A stretch of DNA of 13,588 nucleotides from Candidatus Ectomicrobium neotermitis. Its GTDB lineage: Bacteria; Elusimicrobiota; Endomicrobiia; Endomicrobiales; Endomicrobiaceae. Positions 1 to 6,906 of this stretch are shown piece by piece. The notes under the pieces were generated by a model that did not search any database, was not told the DNA's origin, and saw only the letters and a program-made list of their open reading frames with translations. A program made the position numbers and the translations under genes. Location of the stretch: NCBI GenBank assembly GCA_031283745.1, contig JAITBH010000088.1:1-13588 (forward strand). Reading direction: 5' to 3'. The number at the start of each line of letters is the position of its first letter. Position 1 is the first letter of the stretch.

Positions 1-1
1 C

Positions 2-8
2 TCCCTTT
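2..8 (-). promoter_or_regulatory. Ribosome-binding-site-like sequence after pdxA
   Basis: Read on the minus strand, the bases just past the pdxA stop are A-rich and then AAAGGGAG at the window edge. This looks like the ribosome binding site of a further gene beyond the window, so the operon probably continues to the left. No terminator hairpin is visible after pdxA. The next gene cannot be seen. Confidence 0.35.
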
Positions 9-14
9 ATTTTT

Positions 15-986
15 TTACAAACTTAATTTTTTGCCAATTTCTACTGCTTTAACAAGGCTGCCCGCAGTGGCTTTAAGTTTTCCCGCTATATCAAAAGCTG
101 TGCCGTGATCTACAGAAACCCTGACAATGTCTAAACCCACCGTGATATTTACCCCTGTATCAAAAGCGAGCAGTTTTATTGGGATATGCCCTTGATCGTG
201 ATACATGGCAACCACAATATCAAACTCCCCTTTTAACGCCCTCAAAAAAACTGTGTCAGGCGCTATCGGGCCCTCTACCTTTATGCCCCGCTCTATACAC
301 TCTTTTATCGCTGGGATAATGATCTCATGCTCTTCATTTCCAAACAGACCGTTTTCGCCTGCATGGGGGTTTAAGCCGCAAACTGCTATGCGGGGAGTTT
401 TATAGCCCATTTTTTTAAGAATGTCGTTTGCAAGACTTGTAACCTCTATTATCCGCCCTGCTGTCAAATCACTAAAAACTTGCCTCAAGGGGATATGGGT
501 TGTAGCGTGAATGGCTTTGAGTTTATCGCTCCACAAAAGCATTGCAAAATTTGAACTTTTGCAAAAGTCCGCCGCAATTTCTGTGTGCCCTGCATAAAAA
601 TGCCCTGCAAGTTGCAGGGCTTCTTTGTTTAGGGGTGCTGTTGCAATAAAAGAAATGTTTTTATCTATAGCCTCTTTGAGTGCTGCGGCAAAATAGCAAA
701 AGGCGCATTCACCCCCGATTTTGCTGGCTTTTCCTATAGGAAAGTCTGAAACTTTGTGGGGCAGACTATCAAAAACATTCACAAAACCTGCTTTTGTGTC
801 CTGCAAAGATGCGGAAGACCGCACTGGAGTTTTAAGCGCTAAAAGCTGGGCATAATGTTTAAGCAGTTCGACATTTCCAAAAACCACGCTCTCATCTATA
901 TATTCGGGCTGGGTTTTTAAGGCTTTGACTATTATCTCAGCACCGATGCCGCAGGGGTCGCCCATAGTAAAAGCAAACCTTTTCAT
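15..986 (-). CDS. pdxA: 4-hydroxythreonine-4-phosphate dehydrogenase
   Basis: PdxA oxidises 4-phosphohydroxy-L-threonine with NAD(P) in the DXP-dependent route to pyridoxal 5'-phosphate; it is a cytosolic, metal-dependent dimer in the known family. The 323-residue length is normal. The N-terminus carries TMGDPCGIGAEI, matching the family's TMGDPxGIGPE signature, followed later by AGHTE (132-136). Three histidines fit the family's metal ligands: H164 (in THIPL), H208 (NPHAGENG) and H263 (MYHDQGH). The C-terminal SVDHGTAFDIAGK block is also typical. Its ATG overlaps the rpe stop by 4 bases (ATGA), so it is translationally coupled and is the last gene of the operon visible here. Coenzyme PLP is used by the BCAA transaminase, a loose functional link only. 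No other PLP-synthesis gene is in the window. Confidence 0.93.
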   Translation of the reverse strand: MKRFAFTMGDPCGIGAEIIVKALKTQPEYIDESVVFGNVELLKHYAQLLALKTPVRSSASLQDTKAGFVNVFDSLPHKVSDFPIGKASKIGGECAFCYFAAALKEAIDKNISFIATAPLNKEALQLAGHFYAGHTEIAADFCKSSNFAMLLWSDKLKAIHATTHIPLRQVFSDLTAGRIIEVTSLANDILKKMGYKTPRIAVCGLNPHAGENGLFGNEEHEIIIPAIKECIERGIKVEGPIAPDTVFLRALKGEFDIVVAMYHDQGHIPIKLLAFDTGVNITVGLDIVRVSVDHGTAFDIAGKLKATAGSLVKAVEIGKKLSL

Positions 987-1639
987 ATTTTTGCCCTCAA
1001 ACTTTCCACAGCTTTAGCCATATCTTTTGACGAAAAAAGGTAACTCCCGCTGACCAAAACATCTGCACCCGCTTGGGTGCAAAGTTTGCCGGTTTTATCG
1101 TTTATCCCTCCGTCAACCTCTATCAAACACTCAAAACCCTCTTTGTCTATCATCTGCCTAAGTTCGGCAATTTTTGAAAGGGCTTCGGGCATAAAACTTT
1201 GATTGCCAAAACCCGGGTCAACGCTCATTATTAAAACCAAGTCAACATAAGGCAAAAACGGGCTGATAGCGGACACTTTCGTATCAGGCTTTATGGAAAT
1301 GCCCGCTTTGATGCCGAGTTTTTTTAGTTGGGACAGGAGTTCTCTTTTGTCTGATTGAATTTCTTGATGGAAGGTGATTAGGTCTGCCCCTGCGGAGACG
1401 AAATTGCTGAGGTATTTTTGGGGGTCTGATAACATTAAATGAACATCAAAAAACAGTTTGGAACTTTTTCTTATATCTTTAACCACTGCCGGGCCTATGC
1501 TTATGTTTGGCACAAAATGCCCGTCCATTATATCGATGTGGAGCCAGTCAACTTTAGCCGCCTCTACCCTTTGAATTTCCTGCCCGAGCTTTGAAAAGTC
1601 TGCCGACAAGATAGAGGCTGAAACAATAACTTTACTCAT
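983..1639 (-). CDS. rpe: Ribulose-phosphate 3-epimerase
   Basis: Rpe interconverts D-ribulose 5-phosphate and D-xylulose 5-phosphate in the pentose phosphate pathway; it is a cytosolic TIM-barrel metalloenzyme. At 218 residues it has the normal length. Visible family motifs in order are SASILSADF at the N-terminus, HIDIMDGHFVPNISIGP (metal ligands H and D), DVHLMLSDP, a SVDPGFGNQSF segment with the catalytic-type aspartate, EVDGGIN, and AGADVLVSGSYLF for phosphate binding. The start overlaps the stop of the upstream PASTA gene by 4 bases (ATGA); an AAAGAGG lies very close upstream, so translation probably depends on coupling. In Firmicutes rpe commonly follows the PASTA kinase prkC and the GTPase rsgA, which makes the PASTA neighbours here notable. 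Confidence 0.95.
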   Translation of the reverse strand: MSKVIVSASILSADFSKLGQEIQRVEAAKVDWLHIDIMDGHFVPNISIGPAVVKDIRKSSKLFFDVHLMLSDPQKYLSNFVSAGADLITFHQEIQSDKRELLSQLKKLGIKAGISIKPDTKVSAISPFLPYVDLVLIMSVDPGFGNQSFMPEALSKIAELRQMIDKEGFECLIEVDGGINDKTGKLCTQAGADVLVSGSYLFSSKDMAKAVESLRAKI

Positions 1640-2370
1640 TCCTCTTTAACCGCAGCCCTTGTAACATACAAAACGACAGAACTTGCCTTTGTTATATCCT
1701 CATCTGCCGCAGGCTCTTGCCTAACAATAGTATCAGGTTCGCCCGCATCATCAACATCTATCCTCTCAATCTTCATCTTTTCCCTATTAGCCCAAATTTG
1801 AGCTTGGCTAAAAGGAACTCCGACAAAGTCCGGCATCCAAAGAGGAAGCCCGTCTGAAAGGACAAGTGAGACATACTGACCGACCTCAACAATAGAACCA
1901 GCCGGAGGTGTTTGCTCAAGAACGAAATCTTTGGGGATCTCCCTTGATGAACGGCGGACAATCTCAGAAAAAGCATCAAATTGCATATTGATATTTTCAA
2001 TTATCCCTATTGCAACCCTAACCGGTCGACCCACTAAATTTGGCACAAGTGCATCTTTTGCTTTAACACTTACCGTAAGCCGAATTACACGCCCCTCCCT
2101 CACCATCACATTCGGCGGCGGGATCTGCCTAATAACATAGCCCTCAGGTTTATCTAAAACGCTTTCCTCGCCAGCTTTTAGCGATGCAAGACCTACCGCA
2201 GACAAAATTTTTGCCGCCTCGCTCAAACTTTTGTCCTCAACATTTGGCACTTCAATCTCTTTGTTGGAGTGGATAACGGTGTTCATAATGAAATTGAACG
2301 AAAAATAGATAGCAACAAGAATGATTATGATAGCGACACAGATGGTGATATGCCTATTTTTCTTTCTCAT
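1636..2370 (-). CDS. Membrane-anchored protein with three PASTA domains
   Basis: A 244-residue protein with a short basic N-terminus, one membrane helix (about 8-27) and three extracytoplasmic PASTA-like domains (about 38-102, 106-172, 177-237). Each domain begins with a VPN or MPD motif, has a Q-x-PP/EPA turn and ends in a V-x-L-x-V strand. PASTA domains in serine/threonine kinases and penicillin-binding proteins bind or sense cell-wall muropeptides; here there is no kinase or transpeptidase domain, so the role is unknown and may be regulatory or structural. A longer reading begins with TTG at 2391, but the ATG at 2370 has GGAGG seven bases upstream, and this start puts the motif EIEVP at residues 38-42, exactly as in the neighbouring paralogue. 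The gene sits 13 bases after that paralogue and overlaps rpe by 4 bases. Confidence 0.85.
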   Translation of the reverse strand: MRKKNRHITICVAIIIILVAIYFSFNFIMNTVIHSNKEIEVPNVEDKSLSEAAKILSAVGLASLKAGEESVLDKPEGYVIRQIPPPNVMVREGRVIRLTVSVKAKDALVPNLVGRPVRVAIGIIENINMQFDAFSEIVRRSSREIPKDFVLEQTPPAGSIVEVGQYVSLVLSDGLPLWMPDFVGVPFSQAQIWANREKMKIERIDVDDAGEPDTIVRQEPAADEDITKASSVVLYVTRAAVKEE

Positions 2371-2377
2371 CGGTTTT

Positions 2378-2382
2378 CCTCC
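2378..2382 (-). promoter_or_regulatory. Ribosome binding site that fixes the PASTA gene start
   Basis: The minus strand reads GGAGG here, seven bases before the ATG at 2370. It lies downstream of the TTG at 2391, so the TTG reading would place the site inside the coding sequence. The ATG start is preferred. Confidence 0.75.
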
Positions 2383-2383
2383 A

Positions 2384-2683
2384 TTATCCAATAACCACTT
2401 TTACGATGCTGCCTTCTCTCTGGTTTGATCCTGCTGAGGGGGACTGACTTTTTATCACTGCACTTGAGCCTGCCCCCTCCTCATATTCAATTATAAAACC
2501 AAAACCCGTCGGCTCTAAAATATCAAGTGCTTGGGCAACAGTTTTTCCCGTTATATCAGGCACTTCAATTTCCTCATTTGAACTTGAGTGGCTTAGAGCG
2601 TTCATCACTGAATTAAAAGAAAAGATGAAAGCTGCGGAAATTATTATCAAAGCGATGATGACCCTCAAATACCTCAGATTCAT
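2384..2683 (-). CDS. Small membrane-anchored single-PASTA protein
   Basis: A 99-residue protein with one N-terminal membrane helix (about 7-24) and one PASTA-like domain (about 38-98, with EIEVPDITG at its start, SQSPSAGS in the middle and a VKVVIG end strand). The N-terminal half resembles the following three-PASTA protein: both share a pattern of FSFN, then MN, then HS, then EIEVP at residues 38-42. The two are tandem paralogues, probably from a duplication with different numbers of domains. Its ATG overlaps the ilvC stop by one base (TAATG) with only a weak AAGAG upstream, so translation is probably coupled to ilvC. No enzymatic domain is present. PASTA domains generally bind peptidoglycan fragments; what this one binds is not known. 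Confidence 0.82.
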   Translation of the reverse strand: MNLRYLRVIIALIIISAAFIFSFNSVMNALSHSSSNEEIEVPDITGKTVAQALDILEPTGFGFIIEYEEGAGSSAVIKSQSPSAGSNQREGSIVKVVIG

Positions 2684-3687
2684 TATTTTTTACTCTTGAT
2701 CCAAGCCATCTTTGACCTTAAACGCGACCCGACATTTTCTATCAAAAGCCCTGCGACCCGTTCTCTGTCTTTATTGAAATTGGGTCTATTGTCTTTATTT
2801 TCTTTTATCCACATCTCGGCAAACTTGCCTGACTGAATGTCTGCTAAAACCTTTTTCATCTCTTCTTTGGTTTTATCGGTGATGATACGTTTGCCTGAAA
2901 CATATTCGCCGTATTCTGCGGTGTCTGATATGGAGTGGTTCATCTTGGCTATTCCGCCCTCAAAAATTAAGTCGACAATCAATTTCACCTCATGGCAGCA
3001 CTCAAAATAAGCAATTTCGGGTTGATACCCCGCAGCCACCAAAGTTTCAAAGCCCGAATTTATCAGCTCAACTAACCCTCCGCACAAAACCGCCTGCTCG
3101 CCGAACAAATCTGTCTCGGTTTCCTCAGTAAAAGTTGTCTCAAGCACACCGCCGCGAGTCCCGCCTATACCTTTTGCATAAGCTAAAGCCAAATCTTTTG
3201 CTTTTGAGCTTGCGTCCTGCTCGACAGCTATCAAACAAGGAACGCCTTTGCCCTCCTCATACTGCCTGCGCACCAAGTGGCCGGGCCCTTTTGGCGCAAT
3301 CATAATGACATCTAAGTCTGTAGTTGGGACTATTTGCTTAAACCTAATGTTAAAACCGTGAGAAAAACTTAAAACCGCCCCTTTTTTGATATTGGGCTTA
3401 ATGTCTTCTTCCCAAGCTTTCTTTTGAGCCTCATCGGGCAACAAAATATGAACCCAGTTTGCCTGCTTAACTGCCTCGGCAATTGTCAAAGGCTTCCAAC
3501 CGTCCTCGATAGACTTTTTATGGTTTTGCGAACCTGCCCGCTGAGCGACCAAAACATTTAGACCTGAGTCCCTCAAGTTTAAGGCGTGTGCATGCCCCTG
3601 GCTTCCATAACCTAAAATCGCTATGGTTTTGTCTTTAAGTAAGTCCAAATTTGCATCATTTTCGTAATACATTTTCGCTTCTTTCAT
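2683..3687 (-). CDS. ilvC: Ketol-acid reductoisomerase, class I
   Basis: IlvC converts 2-acetolactate or 2-aceto-2-hydroxybutyrate to the dihydroxy acid using Mg2+ and NAD(P)H, the second step of valine and isoleucine synthesis. The 334-residue length is that of the short class I form. The Rossmann motif GYGSQGHAHALNL starts at residue 26. Other visible features are SHGFNI with the conserved histidine H110, APKGPGHLVRRQYEEGKGVP (132-150), and the metal ligands D193 and E197 in TETDLFGEQ and E229 and E233 in ECCHE, followed by SISDTAEYG. The ATG follows the ilvN stop by one base, with GAGAGGGG upstream. The cofactor is more probably NADPH, the usual one for the family; I cannot confirm this from the loop residues. 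Confidence 0.97.
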   Translation of the reverse strand: MKEAKMYYENDANLDLLKDKTIAILGYGSQGHAHALNLRDSGLNVLVAQRAGSQNHKKSIEDGWKPLTIAEAVKQANWVHILLPDEAQKKAWEEDIKPNIKKGAVLSFSHGFNIRFKQIVPTTDLDVIMIAPKGPGHLVRRQYEEGKGVPCLIAVEQDASSKAKDLALAYAKGIGGTRGGVLETTFTEETETDLFGEQAVLCGGLVELINSGFETLVAAGYQPEIAYFECCHEVKLIVDLIFEGGIAKMNHSISDTAEYGEYVSGKRIITDKTKEEMKKVLADIQSGKFAEMWIKENKDNRPNFNKDRERVAGLLIENVGSRLRSKMAWIKSKK

Positions 3688-3688
3688 T

Positions 3689-4180
3689 TTATTCCCCTCT
3701 CTTATTGTCGCCTCGGGCCAAAGCTATCTCGCCCGTTCGGCACATTTCTTTTATTCCATAAACGGAAACCAACTTAATAAAAGCCTCCAGCTTATCTTTG
3801 TCTCCCGTAACCTCTAACATCAAAGAATCTGAGGCTATGTCTATGATCCTTGTTCTAAAGATGTTTGCAAGTTCGATGATCTCCCCGCGGTTAGCTTTGC
3901 CTGCATTTATTCTAATGAGGGCTAACCCCCTTTCGACATACTTGATGTCGGTAAAGTCGCTGACTTTTATGACATCGATGAGCTTGTTTAGCTGCTTTGT
4001 TATCTGCTCTAAAACCGAGTCATCGCCTTTGACAACAATAGTCATTCTTGAAGTTTGAGGATCTTCTGTCTCCCCGACAGCCAAAGAATCAATATTGAAG
4101 CCTCTTGCAGAAAATAAAGACGAGATTCTGGCTAAAACCCCGGGCTTATTTTCGACTAAAACAGAAATTGTATGACGCAT
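3689..4180 (-). CDS. ilvN: Acetolactate synthase small (regulatory) subunit
   Basis: This is the regulatory subunit of acetohydroxyacid synthase; it activates the large subunit and confers feedback inhibition by valine. At 163 residues it matches the IlvH/IlvN short form: an N-terminal ACT domain (about 1-77, VLVENKPGVLARISSLF, ARGFNIDSL) and a C-terminal small-subunit domain. G14 and N29 fall at the same positions as residues linked to valine binding in E. coli IlvH, so valine sensitivity is expected (inference). It has a strong AAAGGAGG site five bases before the ATG and lies 12 bases after ilvB, as usual for the pair. The symbol ilvH would be equally valid. Confidence 0.95.
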   Translation of the reverse strand: MRHTISVLVENKPGVLARISSLFSARGFNIDSLAVGETEDPQTSRMTIVVKGDDSVLEQITKQLNKLIDVIKVSDFTDIKYVERGLALIRINAGKANRGEIIELANIFRTRIIDIASDSLMLEVTGDKDKLEAFIKLVSVYGIKEMCRTGEIALARGDNKRGE

Positions 4181-4192
4181 AAGCGCCTCCTT

Positions 4193-5923
4193 TTATCCGT
4201 GAAAAATCAACATATCGTCTAAAGAATTACCCACTGGAACCATCGGAAAAACATTTTCCTCTTGCTCAACCTTCACATCTAAGACAAAACTGTTCTTTGA
4301 GGCGAGCATTTTTTCTAAAGAGGGGACAACATCTTTCTTGCTGCTGACCCTCAAACCGTCTGCCCCATAACTTTTAGCCCACAAAACAAAATCGGGAACA
4401 TAAACAGGACATTTTCCATATTGCGGTGTATTGCACTTAGGCGGACAGCTTTTGCGTTTAGCAAGACAAGAGCTTGAATAATGCCTGTTATAAAACATCT
4501 CCTGCCACTGTCTGACCATTCCAAGAAACTGATTGTTTATCACTATCACTTTGACGCTGACATCATTAACAATGCAGACAGCCATTTCCTGCATATTCAT
4601 CTGAAAAGAACCGTCGCCTGCAATAACCACAACCTCTTTGTCGGGGTTGCCAATTTTGGCGCCTATAGCTGCGGGAAAACCAAAACCCATCGTTCCAAGC
4701 CCCCCAGAACTTAAAAACTTTCTTGCCCCATTGGCTTTATAGTATTGGGCAGCCCACATTTGATGCTGACCTACCTCTGTGGTAACAATCGCCTCCCCTT
4801 TTGTCAGCTCAGAGAGCTTTTCGATGACATATTGGGGGTGCAGCTTATTATCGTCGGTGTTATATCGGAGCGGATTTTGAGATTTCCAATCTTTAATTTG
4901 TGCAATCCACTCGTGCCTATCTTTCTTTTCGATATACGGCTCCATCTGCGTAAGTATCACCTTTGCATCGCCCACAACGGGAATATCAGTTTTTAGAATT
5001 TTAGATATGGAACTTGGGTCTATATCGATATGAATGATGTCGGCATTTTTGGCAAATTCCATAACCTTGCCTGTGCATCTGTCGTCAAAACGGGCGCCAA
5101 CTGCGACGATCACATCTGCAGCTTGAACCGCTTTATTTGCCCAAAAAGTCCCATGCATACCCAACATATTGAGGCTCAACTCGCTTTCATATGGATAGGC
5201 GCCTATGGCAAGCAAAGTATTTGTGGTTGGAATTTGCCCTTTTAGAGAAATGTCTAAAACCTCTTGCTGGGCTTTAGAGACAACAACACCAGCCCCGATA
5301 TACAAAACGGGGTTTTTGCTATTGTTGATTATCTTTGCCGCCTTCTTTATCTGGCCGATATGCCCTTCGATGGTAGGTTTATAAGAGCGAATGTCGACCT
5401 CTTTTGGGTAATCAAACTGATATTTAGCCCTTTGAACATCGCCCGGCAGATCTATAAGGACTGGGCCGGGCTTACCTGATGAGGCTATATAAAAAGCCTC
5501 TTTTACGGTTTTAGCTAACTCGCTGACATCTTTGATGAGATAATTATGTTTTGTGATGGGGCGGGTGATGCCTGTTATGTCTACCTCTTGAAAACCGTCT
5601 TGCCCTATTAAAGTAGACATCACTTGACCAGTGATGAGGACTAAAGGAACAGAATCCATATAAGCAGTAGCGATACCCGTGACGGTATTTGTTGCACCGG
5701 GTCCTGAGGTGAAAATTCCCACTCCGACATTTCCGGTAGCACGGGCATAACCATCAGCCATATGAACAGCACCCTGCTCGTGGCGCGCCAAAACAAAGTT
5801 TAAGCCCGACTTATAAATTTCGTCAAAAAGAAAAAGAGCAGGCCCTCCGGGAATGCCAAAAACCACCTCCACTTTCTCTTTTAATAAGCTTTCAATCAGA
5901 ATTTGAGCCCCTGTAATTTCCAC
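4193..5923 (-). CDS. ilvB: Acetolactate synthase large (catalytic) subunit
   Basis: The ThDP- and FAD-dependent catalytic subunit joins two pyruvates to acetolactate, or pyruvate and 2-oxobutyrate to acetohydroxybutyrate, the first common BCAA step. Visible are FGIPGG, the catalytic glutamate E49 in RHEQGAVHMADGYARATG, the central FAD-associated domain, and the ThDP motif AGDGSFQMN followed by VINNQFLGMVRQWQ. I place the start at GTG 5923 (576 residues): AGGGAGG lies five bases upstream, and the protein then begins MEITGAQIL as in the family. An upstream in-frame ATG at 5944 would add seven residues, overlap the previous gene and has a poor site. An unusual feature is an insertion of about 19 residues after the NRHYS segment, holding cysteines C486, C493, C497 and C505 (C-x6-C-x3-C-x7-C), where most family members run directly into PDFV. 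Confidence 0.95.
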   Translation of the reverse strand: MEITGAQILIESLLKEKVEVVFGIPGGPALFLFDEIYKSGLNFVLARHEQGAVHMADGYARATGNVGVGIFTSGPGATNTVTGIATAYMDSVPLVLITGQVMSTLIGQDGFQEVDITGITRPITKHNYLIKDVSELAKTVKEAFYIASSGKPGPVLIDLPGDVQRAKYQFDYPKEVDIRSYKPTIEGHIGQIKKAAKIINNSKNPVLYIGAGVVVSKAQQEVLDISLKGQIPTTNTLLAIGAYPYESELSLNMLGMHGTFWANKAVQAADVIVAVGARFDDRCTGKVMEFAKNADIIHIDIDPSSISKILKTDIPVVGDAKVILTQMEPYIEKKDRHEWIAQIKDWKSQNPLRYNTDDNKLHPQYVIEKLSELTKGEAIVTTEVGQHQMWAAQYYKANGARKFLSSGGLGTMGFGFPAAIGAKIGNPDKEVVVIAGDGSFQMNMQEMAVCIVNDVSVKVIVINNQFLGMVRQWQEMFYNRHYSSSCLAKRKSCPPKCNTPQYGKCPVYVPDFVLWAKSYGADGLRVSSKKDVVPSLEKMLASKNSFVLDVKVEQEENVFPMVPVGNSLDDMLIFHG

Positions 5924-5927
5924 TTTG

Positions 5928-5934
5928 CCCTCCC
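5928..5934 (-). promoter_or_regulatory. Ribosome binding site supporting the GTG start of ilvB
   Basis: The minus strand reads AGGGAGG, five bases before GTG 5923. It overlaps the last base of the TAG stop of the upstream methyltransferase gene, which suggests that ilvB is reinitiated or independently initiated right where the previous gene ends. The alternative ATG at 5944 lies upstream of this site. Confidence 0.65.
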
Positions 5935-6887
5935 TATCGATCATTTTTTCCCAAATCGTTTAATAAAACTCTAAACAACGCATATCCGCAAAACAAAAAA
6001 CCTATCAAAACCCATCTAAACAACCAGAAAACTTTCTTATCCCTTTTGCCGCAAAAGCTGCCCAAATAAATCGGACAAATGTTTTCATTATCATTAGGCG
6101 CCTCATCTTTAAGAGGAAACTCGTCAAAACATTCGCTAAAAACATTTTCGGGCTTTTGCGTGGCGGGGTTATACTTTCTGATGTAGGTAACCTCTAAAGA
6201 TTCGGGCAAAAACAATAAATTATTGAGAACTGTCGCCCGTCCGCAATCGTTGCCGCGAATATGCACAACTTGATGGGTTTTATTGATTTTCTTTAGAACC
6301 TCAAGCTGCCTTTTGAAATTTTTGCCCGCTGCATAGACATTGTGAAACTCGATTATCATCTGCTCAAAAACCAAAATATCGTCTCTGTCTATACTTTCAA
6401 AAACATCCCACTCCGACCCTTCTATATCGCACTGCAAAATAATGTTTTTATCGGTATGCCCATTTTCCTCTAAAATCTGCCTGACACTTTTTTGACCCGC
6501 TCCAGACCCAATATTGAACTTAAAGAACTTTAGCAAAGGGTGATAGTCGGGAGGTTTGTCTATTGTGCCGTCATACTGAAAGACCTCATAGCCTCTTTGT
6601 GCAATTTCTAAATCCCACGGCGAGCGGGTAGAAATACCGAAACTATACGCAATCCTCGGTTGGAGGGGGGGGGAAGAAATAATTGTGACATATCCCCCGT
6701 CGCCCTCTCCGCCGATACGTTCCTTTTTTGCACCCTCAATGTTCATCGGTTTTAGGGTTTCATATATCTTGTAAGCATTGTCTAATGCCTTAGCGCTAAA
6801 ATCAAAATAGAAGGTTTTAGAAATCAAAAAGCCTAACTTTTGTTTGAGAACTGCCTTCCTTCTGTTTTGCGGAACCGATAAAACCAT
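5934..6887 (-). CDS. FkbM-like SAM-dependent methyltransferase with C-terminal membrane helix
   Basis: A 317-residue protein with a predicted Rossmann methyltransferase core: GGEGDGGYV (59-67), AYSFGIST (80-87), an acidic QYDGT (104-108) that could contact SAM, and CDIEGSEWDVFE (153-164), which is typical of FkbM-type enzymes. The core ends near residue 240. A hydrophobic helix at about 286-308 followed by a basic tail suggests membrane anchoring with the enzyme domain in the cytoplasm. The substrate is unknown; relatives act on sugars, glycans or small molecules. The start at 6887 has AGAGG five bases upstream. The gene sits 19 bases after cstA and ends next to ilvB, so it is co-transcribed with BCAA genes without an obvious metabolic link. 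Its coding strand carries nine consecutive C (6665-6673), a possible slippage site. Methyltransferase identity is likely; the exact family is less sure. Confidence 0.75.
   Translation of the reverse strand: MVLSVPQNRRKAVLKQKLGFLISKTFYFDFSAKALDNAYKIYETLKPMNIEGAKKERIGGEGDGGYVTIISSPPLQPRIAYSFGISTRSPWDLEIAQRGYEVFQYDGTIDKPPDYHPLLKFFKFNIGSGAGQKSVRQILEENGHTDKNIILQCDIEGSEWDVFESIDRDDILVFEQMIIEFHNVYAAGKNFKRQLEVLKKINKTHQVVHIRGNDCGRATVLNNLLFLPESLEVTYIRKYNPATQKPENVFSECFDEFPLKDEAPNDNENICPIYLGSFCGKRDKKVFWLFRWVLIGFLFCGYALFRVLLNDLGKNDR
6665..6673 (-). repeat. C9 homopolymer within the methyltransferase gene
   Basis: Nine G on the plus strand, so nine C in the coding strand, covering Ser-Pro-Pro-Leu around residues 72-75, between GGYV and AYSFGI. 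It is the longest G/C run I see in the window; others reach six. With nine C the frame is open. Adding one C gives a TAG at 6643-6645, and removing one gives a TAG at 6608-6610, so any single slip truncates the protein before its catalytic core. Confidence 0.85.
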
Positions 6888-6906
6888 TTTTTCCTCTTTT
6901 TTGAAC

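Noticed and set aside
2371..2391. TTG start giving a seven-residue longer three-PASTA protein
   Set aside because: The strong GGAGG lies after this TTG and before the ATG at 2370, and the ATG start aligns the protein with its paralogue.
5924..5944. ATG start of ilvB at 5944
   Set aside because: It has a poor ribosome binding site, overlaps the previous gene, and adds residues not typical of the family; GTG 5923 has AGGGAGG at good spacing. It remains possible.
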